Below are positions 1 to 12,382 of a DNA stretch of 64,000 bases, in pieces; position 1 is the first letter of the stretch, and the number at the start of each line of letters is the position of its first letter. The stretch lies in assembly GCF_026410255.1 (NCBI RefSeq), contig NZ_JAPMLL010000002.1, positions 1 to 64,000 of the forward strand. Direction: 5' to 3'. The notes under the pieces were generated by a model. It searched no databases. It saw only the letters and a list, made by a program, of their open reading frames with translations, and was not told where the DNA came from. The stretch is from Xanthomarina sp. F1114 (GTDB lineage Bacteria > Bacteroidota > Bacteroidia > Flavobacteriales > Flavobacteriaceae). Made by a program: the position numbers and the translations under genes.

Positions 1-3000
1 GCAGTCCAAACTCCTGTTACATTATTATATGTTCCAGATGATGTACTGAAAGACACATAATCAAATCCTGATGGTAATAAATCCACTATCTCTACACCTG
101 TTGCGTCTTGTGGACCATCGTTAGTTACCGAGATTAAGAAAGCGATTTGAGACCCAACTAATGGTGTTGTATTTCCGTTTACTACTTCTTTTGTAAGTGA
201 TAAATCGGCTACTAAATCGATAGGTGTTACAAGCACATTGTCTTCGTCATCTTCACTTTGATCGCCATCATCGTTATTTGGAGTTGAATCAATATCTAAT
301 ACATCTGAAGCAGTAACCTCAGCAATATTTAGATAGTCTCCAGTTTCATTAACAATAACATCAATTAATAAAATTTCTGTGGTTCCAGCAGCTACATTTC
401 CTACGGTCCATAATCCCGTAACTTCGTTATAGACCCCTACAGTAGAGCTATACAATACATACTCAAAGCCAGAAGGTAATAAATCTACTATTTCAACTCC
501 GGTTGCATTATCTGGACCTTGGTTAGTTACTCTAATTTCAAAAGAAATCTGAGATCCAACAAAAGGACTTGTATTATTATTTACTACAGTTTTAGTTAAC
601 TCTAAGTCAGCTATTGCAGGAGTAATTGTAATTGTGTCCTGATCATCTTCATTCTCATCGTCATTGTTTGGAGTAGAATCCGGATCGAATTGATCTGAAG
701 CTGTTACTTGGGCTACGTTTGTAAATTCATCTGTTGCACCTGTTGGGGTATTAACTGTAGCTTCATAAGTAAGTACAACTGTACCGTTATTTGCTGGAAC
801 TGTTAATCCTGTCCAAGTGGCTGTATTTCCTGTTTGAATTCCTCCGTTGTTTACAGCTGTTAAAGTAAAACCTGATGGTAAGATATCTTCTACCGATACA
901 TTGGTTGCAACATCTGGACCTGAATTGGTGACAACTAAAGTAAATATTACTGTATCTCCAACATTTGGTTTTATGTTACTTACACTCTTAATAAGACTTA
1001 AATCTGCTTGTTGAATGGTTACATCTGCATTGTCTTCGTCATCTTCACTTTGATCACCATCATCATTATTTGGCGACGAATCTGGATCAAATTGATCGGA
1101 TGCTGTTACCTGTGCCGTATTTAAATATTCGTTTGCAACACCAGTTGGAGCATTTACAGTTGCGTCAAATGTTAGAGTAACTGTATTTACACCTAAAGGA
1201 ACGATTAAACCATTCCAATCAATCTGGTTACCTGTTACTACTCCTGTTCCACTGATATTGGTAATATTGCTATAACCCACTGGAACCAGATCTTGTACAG
1301 AAACCCCTGTTGCTTCCACAGTACCAGCATTACTCAACGTTATAGTAAAAGCTACTATATCTCCCACATTTGGTCTAGAGTTGCTTACTGTTTTATTAAT
1401 AGAAAGATCTGAAGTTTGTGGGAGTACGGTGAAGTTGTCTTCGTCATTTTCACTTTGATCACCATCATCATTATTTGGTGTACTGTTTGGATCAAATTGA
1501 TCGGATGCTGTTACTTGCGCAGTGTTGGTGTATTCTCCTGCAGCTCCTGTAGGTGCATTAACAACAACATCATACGTTAATGTGATACTCGCTCCATTGG
1601 TTAAAGTTAAGCCAGTCCAATTAATTTGGTTTCCAGTTAAAGTTCCACCATCACTAATAGTTCCACCAGTAAGTGTATAGCCTATTGGTAAAACATCTGC
1701 GATATTAACACCACTAGCGTCGGCTGGGCCATTATTTACAACAGTCACTTCAAAAGTTACTGTATCTCCAATATTAGGAGTGGCACTACTTGTTGCGCTA
1801 ATCCCTTTTGTTAATTCTAAATCTGCCTGAGCTGGATCGACAATTACAGCATCTTCATCGTCTTCACTTTGATCGCCGTCGTCATTATTTGGTGTTGAAT
1901 CTGGGTCAAACTGATCGCTAGCCGTAACTTGTACTGTATTCTTGTATTCGTCTACAGTACCAGTTGGGGCATTTACTGTTACTCGGTAACTAACCGTTCT
2001 ACCAGTTAATGGCACATTAGCTAAATTCCAGGTAATAGTTGTATTTCCTAAGTTGTAAACACCACCGTTATCGATACTACCAGGAATTAAAGTATATCCT
2101 ATTGGTAGAACATCGGCAATACTTACATTAGTTGCTTCTGAAGGTCCGTCATTTGCTATTGCAATGTTAAACACCAATTCATCACCAACATTAACCAAAC
2201 CGCCATTAAGATCTGTTACTGTTTTATCTAATGATAAATCTGCTGTTTGAAGAGATACTTCAAAGAAATCCTCATCATCTTCACTTTGATCTCCATCATC
2301 GTTGTTTGGTGTAGAATCCGGATCAAACTGGTCTGCATCTGTAACCTGAACAATATTTCTGTATTCGTCTGCAGCACCTGTTGGAGCATTAACTGTTGCT
2401 TGGTAGGTTAACACTATATTTCCATTGGCAGGAATAAATAATCCTGACCAATTTGCTGTATTTCCTGTTGCTACTCCACCGCCATTAACGGTTCCTAAGG
2501 TATAACCAATTGGTAATATATCTTCTATTGCGACACCTGTTGCATTATCTGGTCCGGCATTAGAAACAATTAATTCAAACACTAAAACATCTCCAACATT
2601 TGGAGTCGCATTTCCTGAGACCAAGCCTTTTGAAATACTTAAATCTGCTTGTCCTGGTCCAATTGTAATTGTGTCTTGATCATCTTCATTTGGATCATCA
2701 TTGTTTGGAGTAGAATCTGGATCGTATTGATCTGATGCTGTTACCTGAGCTGTGTTTACATATTCATTTGGAGCGCCTGTTGGAGCGTTTACTGTAGCTT
2801 CATAAGTAAGCACAACTGTACCATTATTTGCTGGAACTGTTAACCCTGTCCAAGTAGCTGTGTTTCCTGTTTGTGTTCCTCCGTTATTTACAACGGTTAA
2901 TGTCAAGCCTAATGGCAAAATATCTTCAACCGCAACGTTTGTTGCAACGTTAGGTCCTGAGTTAGTAACAACCAATGTAAATATTATTGTACCTCCAACA

Positions 3001-6000
3001 TCTGGGTTGATATTATTTACACTTTTAACAAGACTTAAATCTGCTTGTTGAATAGTTACGTCTGCATTGTCCTCGTCATCTTCACTTTGATTTCCATCAT
3101 CATTATTTGGTGTAGAATCTGGGTCAAATTGATTGGATGCTGTTACCTGTGCTGTATTTAGGTATTCGTTTGCTACGCCAGTTGGAGCATTAACTGTTGC
3201 GTCAAATGTTAGAGTAACCGTATTTATTCCTAAAGGAACGATTAAACCATTCCAATCAACCTGGTTCCCTGTTACTACTCCTGTTCCACTAATATTGGTA
3301 ATATTACCATAACCAACTGGAACCATATCTTGTACAGAAACTCCAGTTGCTTCCACAGTGCCAGCATTACTCAATGTTATAGTAAAAGTTACAACATCGC
3401 CAACATTTGGTTGGTTATTACTTACTGTTTTGTTTAGGGATAAATCTGCCGTCTCTGGTGCTAAAGTAAAGTTATCTTCATCATCTTCACTTTGATCGCC
3501 ATCATCATTATTTGGTGTTGAATCTGGGTCGAATTGGTCGGATGCTGTTACTTGCGCAATGTTAGTATATTCACCTACTGATCCAGTTGGGGCATTAACT
3601 ACCACATCATAGGTTAATGTGATACTTGCTCCATTGGCTAAAGTTAAGCCAGTCCAATTTATTTGGTTTCCTGTTAAAGTTCCTCCATCACTAATAGTTC
3701 CACCTGTAAGCATGTAACCTATTGGTAAAATATCTGCAATATTAACACCAGTAGCATTGGATGGGCCATTATTTACTAAAGTCAATTCAAAAGTAACTGT
3801 TTCTCCTATATTAGGGGTTGCACTACTTGTAGCACTAATATTTTTAGAAAGTTCTAGATCTGATTCTTCAATTACAAAGGTTACTGCGTCTTCATCGTCT
3901 TCACTTTGATCGCCGTCGTCATTATTTGGTGTTGAATCTGGGTCATCTAAATCACTAGAAATAACTTGAACCGTGTTTGTATAATTTCCAGAAGCATTTA
4001 CAACAGCATTATATGTTAATGTTACCGATAGCCCATTTCCAATAGCTAGACCATTCCAAACTATTGAATTATTTCCTACAGAATAAAAACCTGAATTAGA
4101 AATTGTTCCTGGAACTAAATCAAAGCCACTAGGAAGTAAATCTTCAATACCTACTCCAGTTGCATTACCAGGACCATTATTTTCGACCAAAACGCTAAAA
4201 GTAACTGTATCTCCAACAGAACCAGAAATTGGTAAAACAGATTTAGTTACTTCTAAGTCTGCAAGTTCAAGAATTACTTCGGCGTTATCTTCGTCATCTT
4301 CACTTTGATCACCATCATCGTTATTCGGTGTCGAGTTTGGATCAAATTGATCACTAGAAATCACTTCAGCTATATTTACATATTCATCTGTTACTCCTCT
4401 CGGAGGGTTTACCGTTACAGTAATATTTAAGACTGCAGGAGTTCCTACTTCAACAGTACCAATGTTCCAGATTCCTGAAGCTGAATTATAAGTTCCAGCT
4501 GAATCATCACTTTGATACGTATAACCACTTGGCAACTGATCTAAAACTTGAACATTTGTGGCAGAATCTGGACCAGCATTAGAAACAGTTAAGGTGAAAG
4601 TTACTGAATCTCCAACGCTAACTTCTGTAGAAGACACTGTTTTTTCAAGTGATAAGTCTGCTGCTTCGAAAGAAACTTCAGCAGAATCTTCATCATCTTC
4701 ACTTTGGGTTCCATCATCATTATCCGGAATACTATCTGGGTCTAAATTAGCGCTAGCAGTAACCTGAGCTACGTTAACATAAGGTCCGGTTGCGTTAATG
4801 GTTGCATTAAAAGTTAAGTTTAATGTGTCCCCATTATTTATACTTAGGTTAGCCCAAGTTAACGTTTGAGAAGCCAGGTCGAAAGTACCACCATTAGAAA
4901 CTGATCCAGGTACAAGCGAATAACCTACAGGCATTACATCTTGAACTGTAACACCAGTGGCGTCCGAATTAGTTGCACTAGCGTCATTATTAAAAACAGA
5001 TATTGTAAAAGTAACTATATCTCCAATATTAACATTTGTAGGCGAAACGCTTTTTGTTAATTCTAAATCTGAAACAGGTAATATTGTTATTGTTACTTGG
5101 TCTGCTGCTACACTACAGGATCCATTAGATACAGTCCATTGAAAGATATATGTTCCAACAGTTGTTCCTGCAACTGATGTAGTTGGGTTATTTACGTCGA
5201 TAAAATTCGCCGTATTTGGTCCTGAAATCTGAGTCCAGGTTCCTTCTCCAGATGTAGCAGGTGCTGCCGCTAGAGTTACTGTTGAATATTCAGGCAACGA
5301 TTGGTCTGGACCAGCATAAGCCGTAACTGGATCTGAATAGATAACAATTTGCATACTATCAGACGTTGTACATCCTCCACCTGTAGCAGTCCAAGTAAAT
5401 TCATGAACTCCTGGAGTAAGACCTAAAACCAAACTGTTTGGGTTATTAGGAGATGCAATCACTGCAGAACTCGAATTTGTTACTGTCCATGTTCCAGTTC
5501 CTATACTTAATGGAGTAGCTGCTAGAAAAGCTTGAGTAGAATCGCAGTATTCTTGATCTGGACCTGCAATAGCCTGAGATGGCGGCACTCCTGTAAAGGT
5601 TAAGACAACCGAATCGGATTGAGGTGCACACAAAGATGGGGAGCTAAATGCGCCATTGGATACTGTCCATGTTAAAATATAAACATCGTCAATACCATCA
5701 TTCCCAACATCGTCTGGGATGTTAGATAAAGTAGTTTGCGGATTGTTTGGACTATCAATAACCACTACCCCACCTGAAGGATCGTCTCCAGGATTAGCAA
5801 AAGACCATTGTCCTAACCCAACTGTTGGGGCTGTTGCATTAAGCTGTGTATTTAATTGACAAGCCATAGATTGATCTGGACCTGCATTAACAGGGCCAGG
5901 AGCTGCAAAAACTTCAACTCTTACAATATCGGCATCGTCCGTACAAAATTCACTTTCAAAATTTAACTCAAAAACATAAATACCAGGAACAGTTAAGCCG

Positions 6001-9000
6001 GTTACATCGGTGGTTACGTTATTTATTGGAGTTGTAAAACCAATGGTTGCGCCACCAGGCTGTGCCAATAATCTCCATTGGGATGTAACATCAGCTGGGA
6101 TTGCTGCATTTCCTGCTGTTAACGTAACTGTTGTAGTATCGGCATTACAAATAGTTTGGTCTGGTCCAGCATCGGCATCTTCACTTGGACCGTCTGAAAT
6201 TGTTATTGTTGTTTGTTCAGAATTATTACAAGCTGCTCCTGCTCCGGAGTAATCTGTTGTAAACTCATAAACATAAACACTTCCGGCATCTACTGGAGCA
6301 TTCGCCGTATTACTATTACTAGGCGATTGACTTGGTGCATAAGGCGCAATGGTAGCAGGGTTTGTATTACCATCTACAGATACTATTGTCCATGTTCCAG
6401 TTGTACCTGCTGTTGCTTCTAAGAAAACACTTGAAACTTCACATAGTTCTTGGTCTCCAATTGGCTCTACAGGTGCAAAAACATCTACTGTAACATCGGC
6501 TGAGCTATTAGGACAAATTGGCGAACCACTAACTGTTGTCCATCTAAAAACATAAGATCCCGTAGTTAAGCCAGTAATATTTATTGAATTATTTCCTGGA
6601 TTATCAATTGTTGGAGAATTAGGTCCTGAAACAACAGTCCAAGCTCCCGTTTCTGCATTTGGATTCAATAAAGGATCTGCAACAAGAGTTGTATTAGTTT
6701 CTGCACACAAAACTTGGTCTCCTCCTGGAATAACTGCAGGTGTTGCAGGAATCCCTACTTCAATAACAACTTGATCGGGAGTTCCTGAAACCACGCAATT
6801 TCCGTATGCTATCTCCCATTCAAAAACATAGATTCCATCTAATAAATCTGTAAATGTTGCAGTTGGGCTATTAATATCGTCTACCGTATAACCTCCCAAG
6901 CCAGAAACTAAGTTCCAAGTTCCTACGCCTCCAAAAGGTTCAGGATCGGTTGCATCCATTGTAAACGACATAAGTGCTGGATCTAAGCATAAGGCCTGAT
7001 CTGGTCCAGCTGCTACATTTGCACCCGTATCGGCTACAACAACTTCAACAGTATCCGTAGTGGCATCACATCCATTTGGCGCTGGGGCAGTATAAGCTAT
7101 TTCCCATTGAAATTCATATTGTCCAATTACTAAACCAGTAACTTCTGAGGTTGGACTATTCGGATCTGTAAAACTAACAGCAGACGGACCTGATATTTGT
7201 GTCCATGTTCCTGTTTCGTCTATATCAGGTGTACTTCCAGCCATATTAGAAATGGTTGTAGTTCCCGATGCAAAACAAGTATCTTCTCCAGCATTAGCTA
7301 TAGAAGGCGACTCGTCTGCTGTTGTAGTTATAGTAACATCATCTGTTGCTGCTGGTCCACAGTTTACATAATCATTTAAAATAGACCAAGTTAAAGTATA
7401 TACTGTTGATGGTGAAGAAAACCCAGTTGCAATGGCATTTGGATCGTTTATATCTGAAAATACAATGCCAGGGTCTGAAGCTGTCCATGTTCCTGTTTGA
7501 CTGTCTCGAGGTGTATTAGCGGACAATTGTACTGGTCCATTGTAACAAATAATTTGATCTGCACCAGCTATAGCAGGCTCATTACTTAAAGGTGACACAA
7601 AAATACTTGTATCTGAAGTTGCATAAGGCCTACAGCTTATTCCTGAAGAAACTGTGTATCTAAAAACATATTCGCCTGGAATAAGTCCAGATAAAGTGGT
7701 TGTCTGAGCATAAATATCTCCAATTGTAGCTGTATTTGGTCCTGATACTTGAGACCATACAGATTTCTCACCTAATTGAATAGCACTTCCAGCTAAAGTT
7801 CCATCTACCTGCCCACAAACAAACGTTTGATCAGATCCAGCATTAGAACCAGATGTTGGCGTTGAAACAAAAATATTAAGAGATGCATTAGCAACATCAC
7901 AACCTAATAGTAAATTACCAGAAGCGGTTCTTCTAAAATTAACAGCATAAACTCCTGAAACGTCAAAAACATCAATAACAGCAGTTCCTGTGCTAGAGCC
8001 CCCTAAATTAACATAATCTGTAGGAAATGTTAAGGCAGAATCTGCTGGTCCACTTACAATACTGAACTCGGTTCTATTCCCTCCTGTACTACTATATGGC
8101 ACTTCAATAGAAGTTCTTCCACATAGACCAATAATGTCTCTCCCAGAATTTACATCAATACTCACCGGGGTTACGCTATATCTAATATTAACAGTAGCTG
8201 TAGTTAAACATCCTGTTATTGTATTTGTTATTGTGTATCTAAATTGATAAGAGTTAGGAGAAGAAAGACCGGTTACCTGGGTTGTACTACTTGTAGGACT
8301 AACTATTGTAGCACTAGGACCAGATATTTGTTCCCATAATACAGATTCATTAGTAAAATCTGGGGTGGAACCAATTAAAGTTGTTTCGCTGATTGAAGCA
8401 TCACAAAAACGTTGATTATCGTTAGTTATCACGGCTTGAGTAACATCTTGAGTTGCTGGTGGCACAGTAACTGTAACCGTATCTGTTCCCGTAACACAAG
8501 GTCCTGCTACACTCCATCTAAAAACATAAACTCCTTCTACTAAACCACTAACTCCAGTAGAATTATTATTTGGATCTGCAATATTTGGGTTTGAAGGCCC
8601 GCTAACAAAAGTCCAGGTTCCAACTTGACCATTAATATTATTACCTCCAAAAGAACCATTTAAAGTGGTACTTTCATTTACGGTATAACAATTTGATAAA
8701 ACCTGGTCCGCACCGGCATATACAGGTTGAATCCCACCATAATTAGTTACTGTAATTTCTGAAATAGATTCGCAAAAACGCCCTGGAGCATATTCGGCCC
8801 CAATAATTGTCCAAGCAAGCGTAGTGCTCCCTGCAGATCCTTGAGGTAATGATATAGTTGAAGTTGGAGAGTTTGGCTGATTAATTACAACTCCTGCACT
8901 ATTATCTCCTAGAATGGACCATTGTCCAACTTCACCTGAATTAGCTGGCGTATTAGCACTAATAATTAAGGAGCCCGAACTATCTGGGCAGGAAGACACA

Positions 9001-9395
9001 TCTAATCCTGCATCTGCAATTGTTATAGGTTCCACCGTAAAAGTTACGGTTTGAGCAGGTCTTGCTCCATTAAAACAAACTGCTGATAATTCAAACACAT
9101 AAGTGTTTCCACCAGAGAAACCTGTAATAACAGGGTTGTCAATTGTAGGATCACTAATTATTACAGAAGGCCCGGAAATTTGAGTCCAAATTGGTCCCTC
9201 TGCGTAAGAGTCTGGCGTATTACCATCTAACTGAAAAGAATCGTATGCACAAATAGATTGATCAAGTCCAGCATTTATTGTACAAGATTGCGCGTTTACA
9301 GAATTAATTTTAAAAAGCAAAATAAGAACTAAAAACACAAGTGTTTTTAAACCATTCCAATTAATTCCATTTTTGGTTAAGTAATTTTTGTTCAT
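1..9395 (-). CDS. Giant multidomain cell-surface protein (PKD/Ig-like + DUF11 repeats), 3' end beyond window
   Basis: This is one open frame of about 3131 codons from an ATG at 9395 to the left edge; reading the frame at both ends gives the same phase, so no frameshift is needed. The N-terminus has a signal peptide (hydrophobic stretch ending NAQS). Residues about 30-1430 hold roughly 15 modules of about 95 residues with the pattern AGxDQxLC, GxWxxxSGP, xxVxGLxxGxYxFxW and a second Cys, like PKD/Ig-like domains of flavobacterial adhesins. From about residue 1432 on there are at least 12 modules of about 135 residues of the DUF11 type (SDLELTKxV, VGDxVTFTI, ATGVxVxDxLPxG), joined by acidic linkers such as [13 protein letters not shown] that resemble Ca-binding thrombospondin-3-type sequence. 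Proteins of this build are usually type IX secretion substrates ending in a gliding-associated C-terminal domain; that end lies outside. The gld genes at 26.5-31.2 kb fit that route. The specific function is unknown. Confidence 0.93.
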   Translation of the reverse strand, partial: MNKNYLTKNGINWNGLKTLVFLVLILLFKINSVNAQSCTINAGLDQSICAYDSFQLDGNTPDSYAEGPIWTQISGPSVIISDPTIDNPVITGFSGGNTYVFELSAVCFNGARPAQTVTFTVEPITIADAGLDVSSCPDSSGSLIISANTPANSGEVGQWSILGDNSAGVVINQPNSPTSTISLPQGSAGSTTLAWTIIGAEYAPGRFCESISEITVTNYGGIQPVYAGADQVLSNCYTVNESTTLNGSFGGNNINGQVGTWTFVSGPSNPNIADPNNNSTGVSGLVEGVYVFRWSVAGPCVTGTDTVTVTVPPATQDVTQAVITNDNQRFCDASISETTLIGSTPDFTNESVLWEQISGPSATIVSPTSSTTQVTGLSSPNSYQFRYTITNTITGCLTTATVNIRYSVTPVSIDVNSGRDIIGLCGRTSIEVPYSSTGGNRTEFSIVSGPADSALTFPTDYVNLGGSSTGTAVIDVFDVSGVYAVNFRRTASGNLLLGCDVANASLNIFVSTPTSGSNAGSDQTFVCGQVDGTLAGSAIQLGEKSVWSQVSGPNTATIGDIYAQTTTLSGLIPGEYVFRYTVSSGISCRPYATSDTSIFVSPLSNEPAIAGADQIICYNGPVQLSANTPRDSQTGTWTASDPGIVFSDINDPNAIATGFSSPSTVYTLTWSILNDYVNCGPAATDDVTITTTADESPSIANAGEDTCFASGTTTISNMAGSTPDIDETGTWTQISGPSAVSFTDPNSPTSEVTGLVIGQYEFQWEIAYTAPAPNGCDATTDTVEVVVADTGANVAAGPDQALCLDPALMSFTMDATDPEPFGGVGTWNLVSGLGGYTVDDINSPTATFTDLLDGIYVFEWEIAYGNCVVSGTPDQVVIEVGIPATPAVIPGGDQVLCAETNTTLVADPLLNPNAETGAWTVVSGPNSPTIDNPGNNSINITGLTTGSYVFRWTTVSGSPICPNSSADVTVDVFAPVEPIGDQELCEVSSVFLEATAGTTGTWTIVSVDGNTNPATIAPYAPSQSPSNSNTANAPVDAGSVYVYEFTTDYSGAGAACNNSEQTTITISDGPSEDADAGPDQTICNADTTTVTLTAGNAAIPADVTSQWRLLAQPGGATIGFTTPINNVTTDVTGLTVPGIYVFELNFESEFCTDDADIVRVEVFAAPGPVNAGPDQSMACQLNTQLNATAPTVGLGQWSFANPGDDPSGGVVVIDSPNNPQTTLSNIPDDVGNDGIDDVYILTWTVSNGAFSSPSLCAPQSDSVVLTFTGVPPSQAIAGPDQEYCDSTQAFLAATPLSIGTGTWTVTNSSSAVIASPNNPNSLVLGLTPGVHEFTWTATGGGCTTSDSMQIVIYSDPVTAYAGPDQSLPEYSTVTLAAAPATSGEGTWTQISGPNTANFIDVNNPTTSVAGTTVGTYIFQWTVSNGSCSVAADQVTITILPVSDLELTKSVSPTNVNIGDIVTFTISVFNNDASATNSDATGVTVQDVMPVGYSLVPGSVSNGGTFDLASQTLTWANLSINNGDTLNLTFNATINATGPYVNVAQVTASANLDPDSIPDNDDGTQSEDDEDSAEVSFEAADLSLEKTVSSTEVSVGDSVTFTLTVSNAGPDSATNVQVLDQLPSGYTYQSDDSAGTYNSASGIWNIGTVEVGTPAVLNITVTVNPPRGVTDEYVNIAEVISSDQFDPNSTPNNDDGDQSEDDEDNAEVILELADLEVTKSVLPISGSVGDTVTFSVLVENNGPGNATGVGIEDLLPSGFDLVPGTISNSGFYSVGNNSIVWNGLAIGNGLSVTLTYNAVVNASGNYTNTVQVISSDLDDPDSTPNNDDGDQSEDDEDAVTFVIEESDLELSKNISATSSATPNIGETVTFELTLVNNGPSNATGVNIADILPIGYMLTGGTISDGGTLTGNQINWTGLTLANGASITLTYDVVVNAPTGSVGEYTNIAQVTASDQFDPDSTPNNDDGDQSEDDEDNFTLAPETADLSLNKTVSNNQPNVGDVVTFTITLSNAGTVEATGVSVQDMVPVGYGNITNISGTGVVTGNQVDWNGLIVPLGINTVTLTFDATVNAPTGVANEYLNTAQVTASNQFDPDSTPNNDDGNQSEDDEDNADVTIQQADLSLVKSVNNINPDVGGTIIFTLVVTNSGPNVATNVAVEDILPLGLTLTVVNNGGTQTGNTATWTGLTVPANNGTVVLTYEATVNAPTGAPNEYVNTAQVTASDQYDPDSTPNNDDPNEDDQDTITIGPGQADLSISKGLVSGNATPNVGDVLVFELIVSNAGPDNATGVAIEDILPIGYTLGTVNGGGVATGNTANWSGLFIPANGNIVLTYQATVNAPTGAADEYRNIVQVTDADQFDPDSTPNNDDGDQSEDDEDFFEVSLQTADLSLDKTVTDLNGGLVNVGDELVFNIAIANDGPSEATNVSIADVLPIGYTLIPGSIDNGGVYNLGNTTITWNLANVPLTGRTVSYRVTVNAPTGTVDEYKNTVQVTASDQFDPDSTPNNDDGDQSEDDEDAVIVDPAQADLELTKGISATSSATPNIGDTVTFEVTVVNNGPADASGVNIADVLPIGYTLTGGTISDGGTLTGNQINWTGLTLTNGASITLTYDVVVNAPTGAAGEYTNTAQVTASDQFDPNSTPNNDDGDQSENDEDNFTVLPQTSDLSINKTVSNSRPNVGDIVAFTITLSNAGTVEATGVSVQDLVPVGYSNITNISGTGVVTGNQIDWNGLIVPLGVNTVTLTFDATVNAPTGVANEYLNTAQVTASDQFDPDSSPNNDDGDQSEDDEDNADVTIQQADLSLIKSVSNIKPNVGDTVIFTLVVTNSGPDVATNVSVEDILPSGFTLTAVNNGGIQTGNTATWTGLTVPANNGTVVLTYEATVNTPTGATDEFTNVAQVTASDQFDPDSTPNNDDENEDDQDTITITPAIADLELTKTVVNNNTSPFVGSQISFEIRVTNQGPDNATGVEIVDLLPSGFEYVLYSSTVGVYNEVTGLWTVGNVAAGTTEILLIDVIVNETGDYLNIAEVTASDVLDIDSTPNNDDGDQSEDDEDNVLVTPIDLVADLSLTKEVVNGNTTPLVGSQIAFLISVTNDGPQDATGVEIVDLLPSGFDYVSFSTSSGTYNNVTGVWT
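241..4745 (-). repeat. DUF11-module tandem array with acidic linkers
   Basis: Twelve acidic linkers lie about 400 bp apart, near 250, 640, 1040, 1450, 1860, 2275, 2680, 3075, 3485, 3895, 4300 and 4695. Each encodes a variant of [19 protein letters not shown] and separates modules of about 135 residues. Two linkers (near 640 and 2680) lack the GDQS part. Confidence 0.85.
631..1908 (-). repeat. Three-module segment duplicated 2037 bp away (copy at 2668-3945)
   Basis: Several landmarks fall at exactly 2037 bp offset (679 codons, in frame): 631/2668, 811/2848, 1204/3241, 1611/3648 and 1861/3898. The last shared run, 1852-1908 against 3889-3945, is identical over 57 bp including synonymous sites, and similarity then drops sharply. 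This points to internal duplication or gene conversion inside the giant gene. Confidence 0.8.
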
Positions 9396-9790
9396 GAAAT
9401 ATATTTTAAGAGCTGTTTTTTGAGATTACAAAAATAGAAATACTTCCTATTTTCTTAAATTTATCAGAAAATTAATATTTTATTTAGTCAAAATACAAAT
9501 ATCACCGATGAATAACACTTCTTTTTGTGTTTTAAAAAGTTTATTTTCAAATATTTATATAGCTTTAATGAAAACTAAACTTAAAATAATATTAATTACC
9601 TTTTACGTCCTGTATTTTTTATTAGCAATGCTTTTTTTATGCTTAAATTTAAGTTTTAATTGCTTAAATTTCTATTCATTTGTGTAACATAAACACTTTT
9701 TAATATCAGTCTATTTATTTAAATAAAGAATAATTTCTATATCGCAATTATTCCTGTCGATTGCCAACATAAACTCTCATATAAAAAAAT
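9396..9790. other. Divergent intergenic region
   Basis: This AT-rich spacer lies between the giant surface gene (minus) and the GNAT gene (plus). I see the minus-strand -7 element at 9429-9436 and no open frame or RNA gene. No clear TAnnTTTG box is visible for the plus-strand gene. Confidence 0.6.
9429..9436 (-). promoter_or_regulatory. -7 element (TATTTTTG) of the giant surface gene
   Basis: On the minus strand the sequence matches the Bacteroidota -7 consensus TAnnTTTG. It lies 33 nt upstream of the ATG at 9395, which predicts a leader of roughly 25-30 nt. No perfect -33 TTTG is present. Confidence 0.5.
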
Positions 9791-10360
9791 ATGATTCAAA
9801 CTAGAATTGGAAGAAAGGAAGATATAAATGGGATTCTCAGTCTTCAAGAAAAATATCTATTCAAAAACCTTAATAAGATAGAACGACAAGAAGGTTTTGT
9901 AACAACTCCATTTACTGCTAACCAAATTGAAGAAATAATAGAACAAAATGGAGTATTTATTTCCTTAAACGAAAAGAATAAGCTTATTGCATATGCTTTT
10001 GCTGGAAGTTGGACCTATTTTGAGCAATGGGAGATTTTCAATTTTATGGTCTCACGCTTTCCTAAATTATCCTTTCATGGACAAAAAATTACCACAGAGA
10101 ACAGCTTTCAATATGGCCCCGTTTGCATTGACAAAAAGTATAGAGGAAAAGGATTATTAAATTTAATTTTTGAAGAAATGAGAGTTGAATTCCTAAAAAA
10201 GCATCCTATTTCTATAACATTTATAAACAAAGTGAATGTTATTTCTGAAAAAGCACACACCAAAAAGTTGGGCTGGGAAATTATAGATGAATTTGAATTT
10301 AATAACAACTCCTATATTGCACTTGCTTTTAATATGACGCATTCTGTATTAATGTTGTAA
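9791..10360 (+). CDS. GNAT-family N-acetyltransferase
   Basis: The 189-residue product would transfer an acyl group from acetyl-CoA to an unknown amine. The acetyl-CoA binding signature is seen at about residues 110-130: a beta strand (YGPVCID), then KKYRGKGLLNLIFEEM, which fits the GNAT R/Q-x-x-G-x-G/A motif A. N-terminal RIGRKEDINGILSLQ is typical of the family's first strand and helix. It is cytoplasmic and has no signal. The ATG follows an AT-rich leader with no Shine-Dalgarno sequence, as is normal in this phylum. The next gene starts about 75 nt downstream, so co-transcription is possible. The substrate cannot be read from the sequence. Confidence 0.8.
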   Translation: MIQTRIGRKEDINGILSLQEKYLFKNLNKIERQEGFVTTPFTANQIEEIIEQNGVFISLNEKNKLIAYAFAGSWTYFEQWEIFNFMVSRFPKLSFHGQKITTENSFQYGPVCIDKKYRGKGLLNLIFEEMRVEFLKKHPISITFINKVNVISEKAHTKKLGWEIIDEFEFNNNSYIALAFNMTHSVLML

Positions 10361-10436
10361 ATTGTTATAAGTGTTATCAAATTTTTGTTTATTTTTATTT
10401 GACTGCGCTTTTAACTCCAAATCCTTCAAAAAAATC

Positions 10437-10997
10437 ATGAAAACCAGATATATAACTTTTGTATTGTTATTTACTATAATGTCTTTACTTGCTCAGAATA
10501 TTCCTTTTAACCAGAATCCAAAATACACATCTAAACTAAACCCAAATTATAATTCGAACATAAGTCCAAAATACAATTCTCAAATAAACCCTAAGTATAA
10601 TTCTAATTTAAACCCTAAATATAATTCAAGTCTAAACCCTAATTATACGTCCAGTATCGATCCTAGGTATACATCAGGATTAGACCCAAAATACAATTCA
10701 AAAATCAACCCAAAATATCAATTAAATTTAGACCCAAGATATGCTTCATGGGAAGGAAAACATTTATTTAATGAATTAGCAGAGGTTTTAGGTATTCTTG
10801 TTTATGCCAATTCAAGAATTTATTTATTTTATGACATAGATGGCGAATGGATTGGCTACTTTGTTCGAGCAAAAACCAACTACAACCTATTTAATCTAGA
10901 TGGAGAATGGACGGGGCAGTATTTATGCTCAGATTCTGAAGGTGGTTATAACCTCTTTGAAGAAGATGGAGAATGGACTGAAAATTTTGTAAAGTAA
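10437..10997 (+). CDS. Small exported protein with ten 8-residue NPKYNSxL repeats and DGEW repeats
   Basis: I chose the ATG at 10437 over an upstream TTG at 10371 because it begins a clean signal peptide (MKTRYITFVLLFTIMSLLAQ). The mature protein starts with ten tandem octapeptides (residues 27-106) of consensus N/D-P-K/N/R-Y-N/T-S-x-L/I. A C-terminal part follows with three copies of a DGEW motif (DGEWIGYF, DGEWTGQY, DGEWTENF), each preceded by an aromatic YxLF/YLFY strand. The C-terminal pattern is reminiscent of small beta-flower folds, but I cannot assign a family with confidence. The octad Tyr/Pro periodicity suggests an extended or beta-solenoid stalk. The function is unknown. Confidence 0.8.
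   Translation: MKTRYITFVLLFTIMSLLAQNIPFNQNPKYTSKLNPNYNSNISPKYNSQINPKYNSNLNPKYNSSLNPNYTSSIDPRYTSGLDPKYNSKINPKYQLNLDPRYASWEGKHLFNELAEVLGILVYANSRIYLFYDIDGEWIGYFVRAKTNYNLFNLDGEWTGQYLCSDSEGGYNLFEEDGEWTENFVK
10515..10754 (+). repeat. 24-bp coding tandem repeat, 10 copies
   Basis: Ten in-frame 24-bp units encode NPKYTSKL-like octapeptides. Units 1-8 are close to each other, and units 9-10 diverge (PKYQLNL, PRYASWE). Synonymous codons vary between units, so the array is not freshly expanded. Confidence 0.85.
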
Positions 10998-11131
10998 CGT
11001 CCTTCTTATAAAAACAGTGATTCCAGACGCAGTTTAATAAAACCAGAGTTATTTAAAACGAAAAACAATATAGTTCACTATCAATTCCAAGCTTTTTTTA
11101 TAATTTACCACACAATATCTTCTAAAAACGT

Positions 11132-12247
11132 ATGAAAAGAACATTGGTTAGAGTTCGAAATAGTAGATTTCTAAAATTCATAAGAAAGAATGAAAAATAT
11201 GCACCTATCATTTTTTTTATTGGTGGTTTTATTTTCGATTCCTTAACCTTAGGTCGGATAGATCGGGTATATGATTTAACCGTATTATGTTTACACATGA
11301 CCTTTTTAACTATTACATTATACATCTACAATCTAGTAGATGACGGTAAATGGAAAAACACAATACTTGATAGATATAAGGAATATTTACCCCTTGCAAT
11401 TCAGTTTTTCTTTGGCGGACTTTCTAGTGCTTATGTTATTTATTTTTCAAGAAGTGTCTCGCTTTCCAAAACCATTACTTTCTTTATTATTCTATTGGCT
11501 TTACTTTTTGCCAACGAAATACTTAAAAAACGAATTTCTAATAAGTATTTACAATTTGGAGTTTACTTTTTTATCAGCTTTACTTTTTTCACCTTTATGA
11601 TTCCCGTTTTCATCAAAGAAATGAATACGACTATTTTTATTTTTTCGGGCTTAATAAGTTTAGTAATTACGTTACTTTTAATAAGTATTATTTATATAAA
11701 AAGTCCCAGTACACGTGCGGAAATCCGTATTACAAAAATGATTGGAATTATAATTACCATGTATGCAACCATTAATTTATTCTATTTTTTCAATCTTATT
11801 CCACCAGTGCCACTTGCGTTAGATGTCGGAATTGTAGCTCATAACGTTGAAAAAAATAACAATACTTATACAGTTAGTTATGAACGCGATGACTGGTATG
11901 TATTTTGGCGCGATCATAGAATTAAATATATTCATCAACCCAATGAAAGTATTTATATTTTCACTTCCATATTTGCACCAACCGAAATTAAAAAACCCAT
12001 ATTACATCGTTGGAAATGGTATAACAATAACACAGGCAATTGGGATATAATTGAAGATATTGGTTATGAAATTACTGGAGGTAGAAATGCCGGATTCCGA
12101 GGTTATACCTTTAAAAATAATATAAAACCAGGCCTGTGGAAAGTAGATGTTATTACTGAAGAAGAGTTAGTAATTGGCGTTGTTGATTTTGAGGTAATTG
12201 TGAATAACGAGCTGCATCCTAAAAGAGTAATTGAAAGAAGGTTTTAA
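11132..12247 (+). CDS. DUF2914 domain membrane protein
   Basis: The 371-residue protein has about eight hydrophobic segments between residues 25 and 240 (for example APIIFFIGGFIFDSLTL and IGIIITMYATINLFYFF). A soluble C-terminal domain of about 110 residues follows. That domain shows the DUF2914 pattern: FAPTEIKKPILHRW, then GGRNAGFRGYTFKN, then KPGLWKVDV and a closing VVDFEV strand. DUF2914 is found in envelope proteins of unknown function. The N-terminus is basic and cytoplasmic. No partner gene is evident; the gene upstream ends 134 nt before, and the next gene is convergent. Confidence 0.8.
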   Translation: MKRTLVRVRNSRFLKFIRKNEKYAPIIFFIGGFIFDSLTLGRIDRVYDLTVLCLHMTFLTITLYIYNLVDDGKWKNTILDRYKEYLPLAIQFFFGGLSSAYVIYFSRSVSLSKTITFFIILLALLFANEILKKRISNKYLQFGVYFFISFTFFTFMIPVFIKEMNTTIFIFSGLISLVITLLLISIIYIKSPSTRAEIRITKMIGIIITMYATINLFYFFNLIPPVPLALDVGIVAHNVEKNNNTYTVSYERDDWYVFWRDHRIKYIHQPNESIYIFTSIFAPTEIKKPILHRWKWYNNNTGNWDIIEDIGYEITGGRNAGFRGYTFKNNIKPGLWKVDVITEEELVIGVVDFEVIVNNELHPKRVIERRF

Positions 12248-12382
12248 TATTTCCTTATAAAACAATTCTACAAGAGCTAGACACAATAATTACTTCTCTT
12301 TTCGGTTAAATAAAACCATCTAATTACATAGTTCTTATGATGATGAATATTCACCCCATCGCGTATTTCTTTTTAAGAAAGT

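Noticed and set aside
2860-7379. Short plus- and minus-strand open frames inside the giant surface gene
   Set aside because: They lie in other frames of a 9.4-kb coding sequence with strong domain signal, and they inherit its repeats. None has a plausible start region or protein family.
9500-9780. Promoter for the GNAT gene
   Set aside because: Several T-rich runs were checked, but none keeps the TAnnTTTG spacing.
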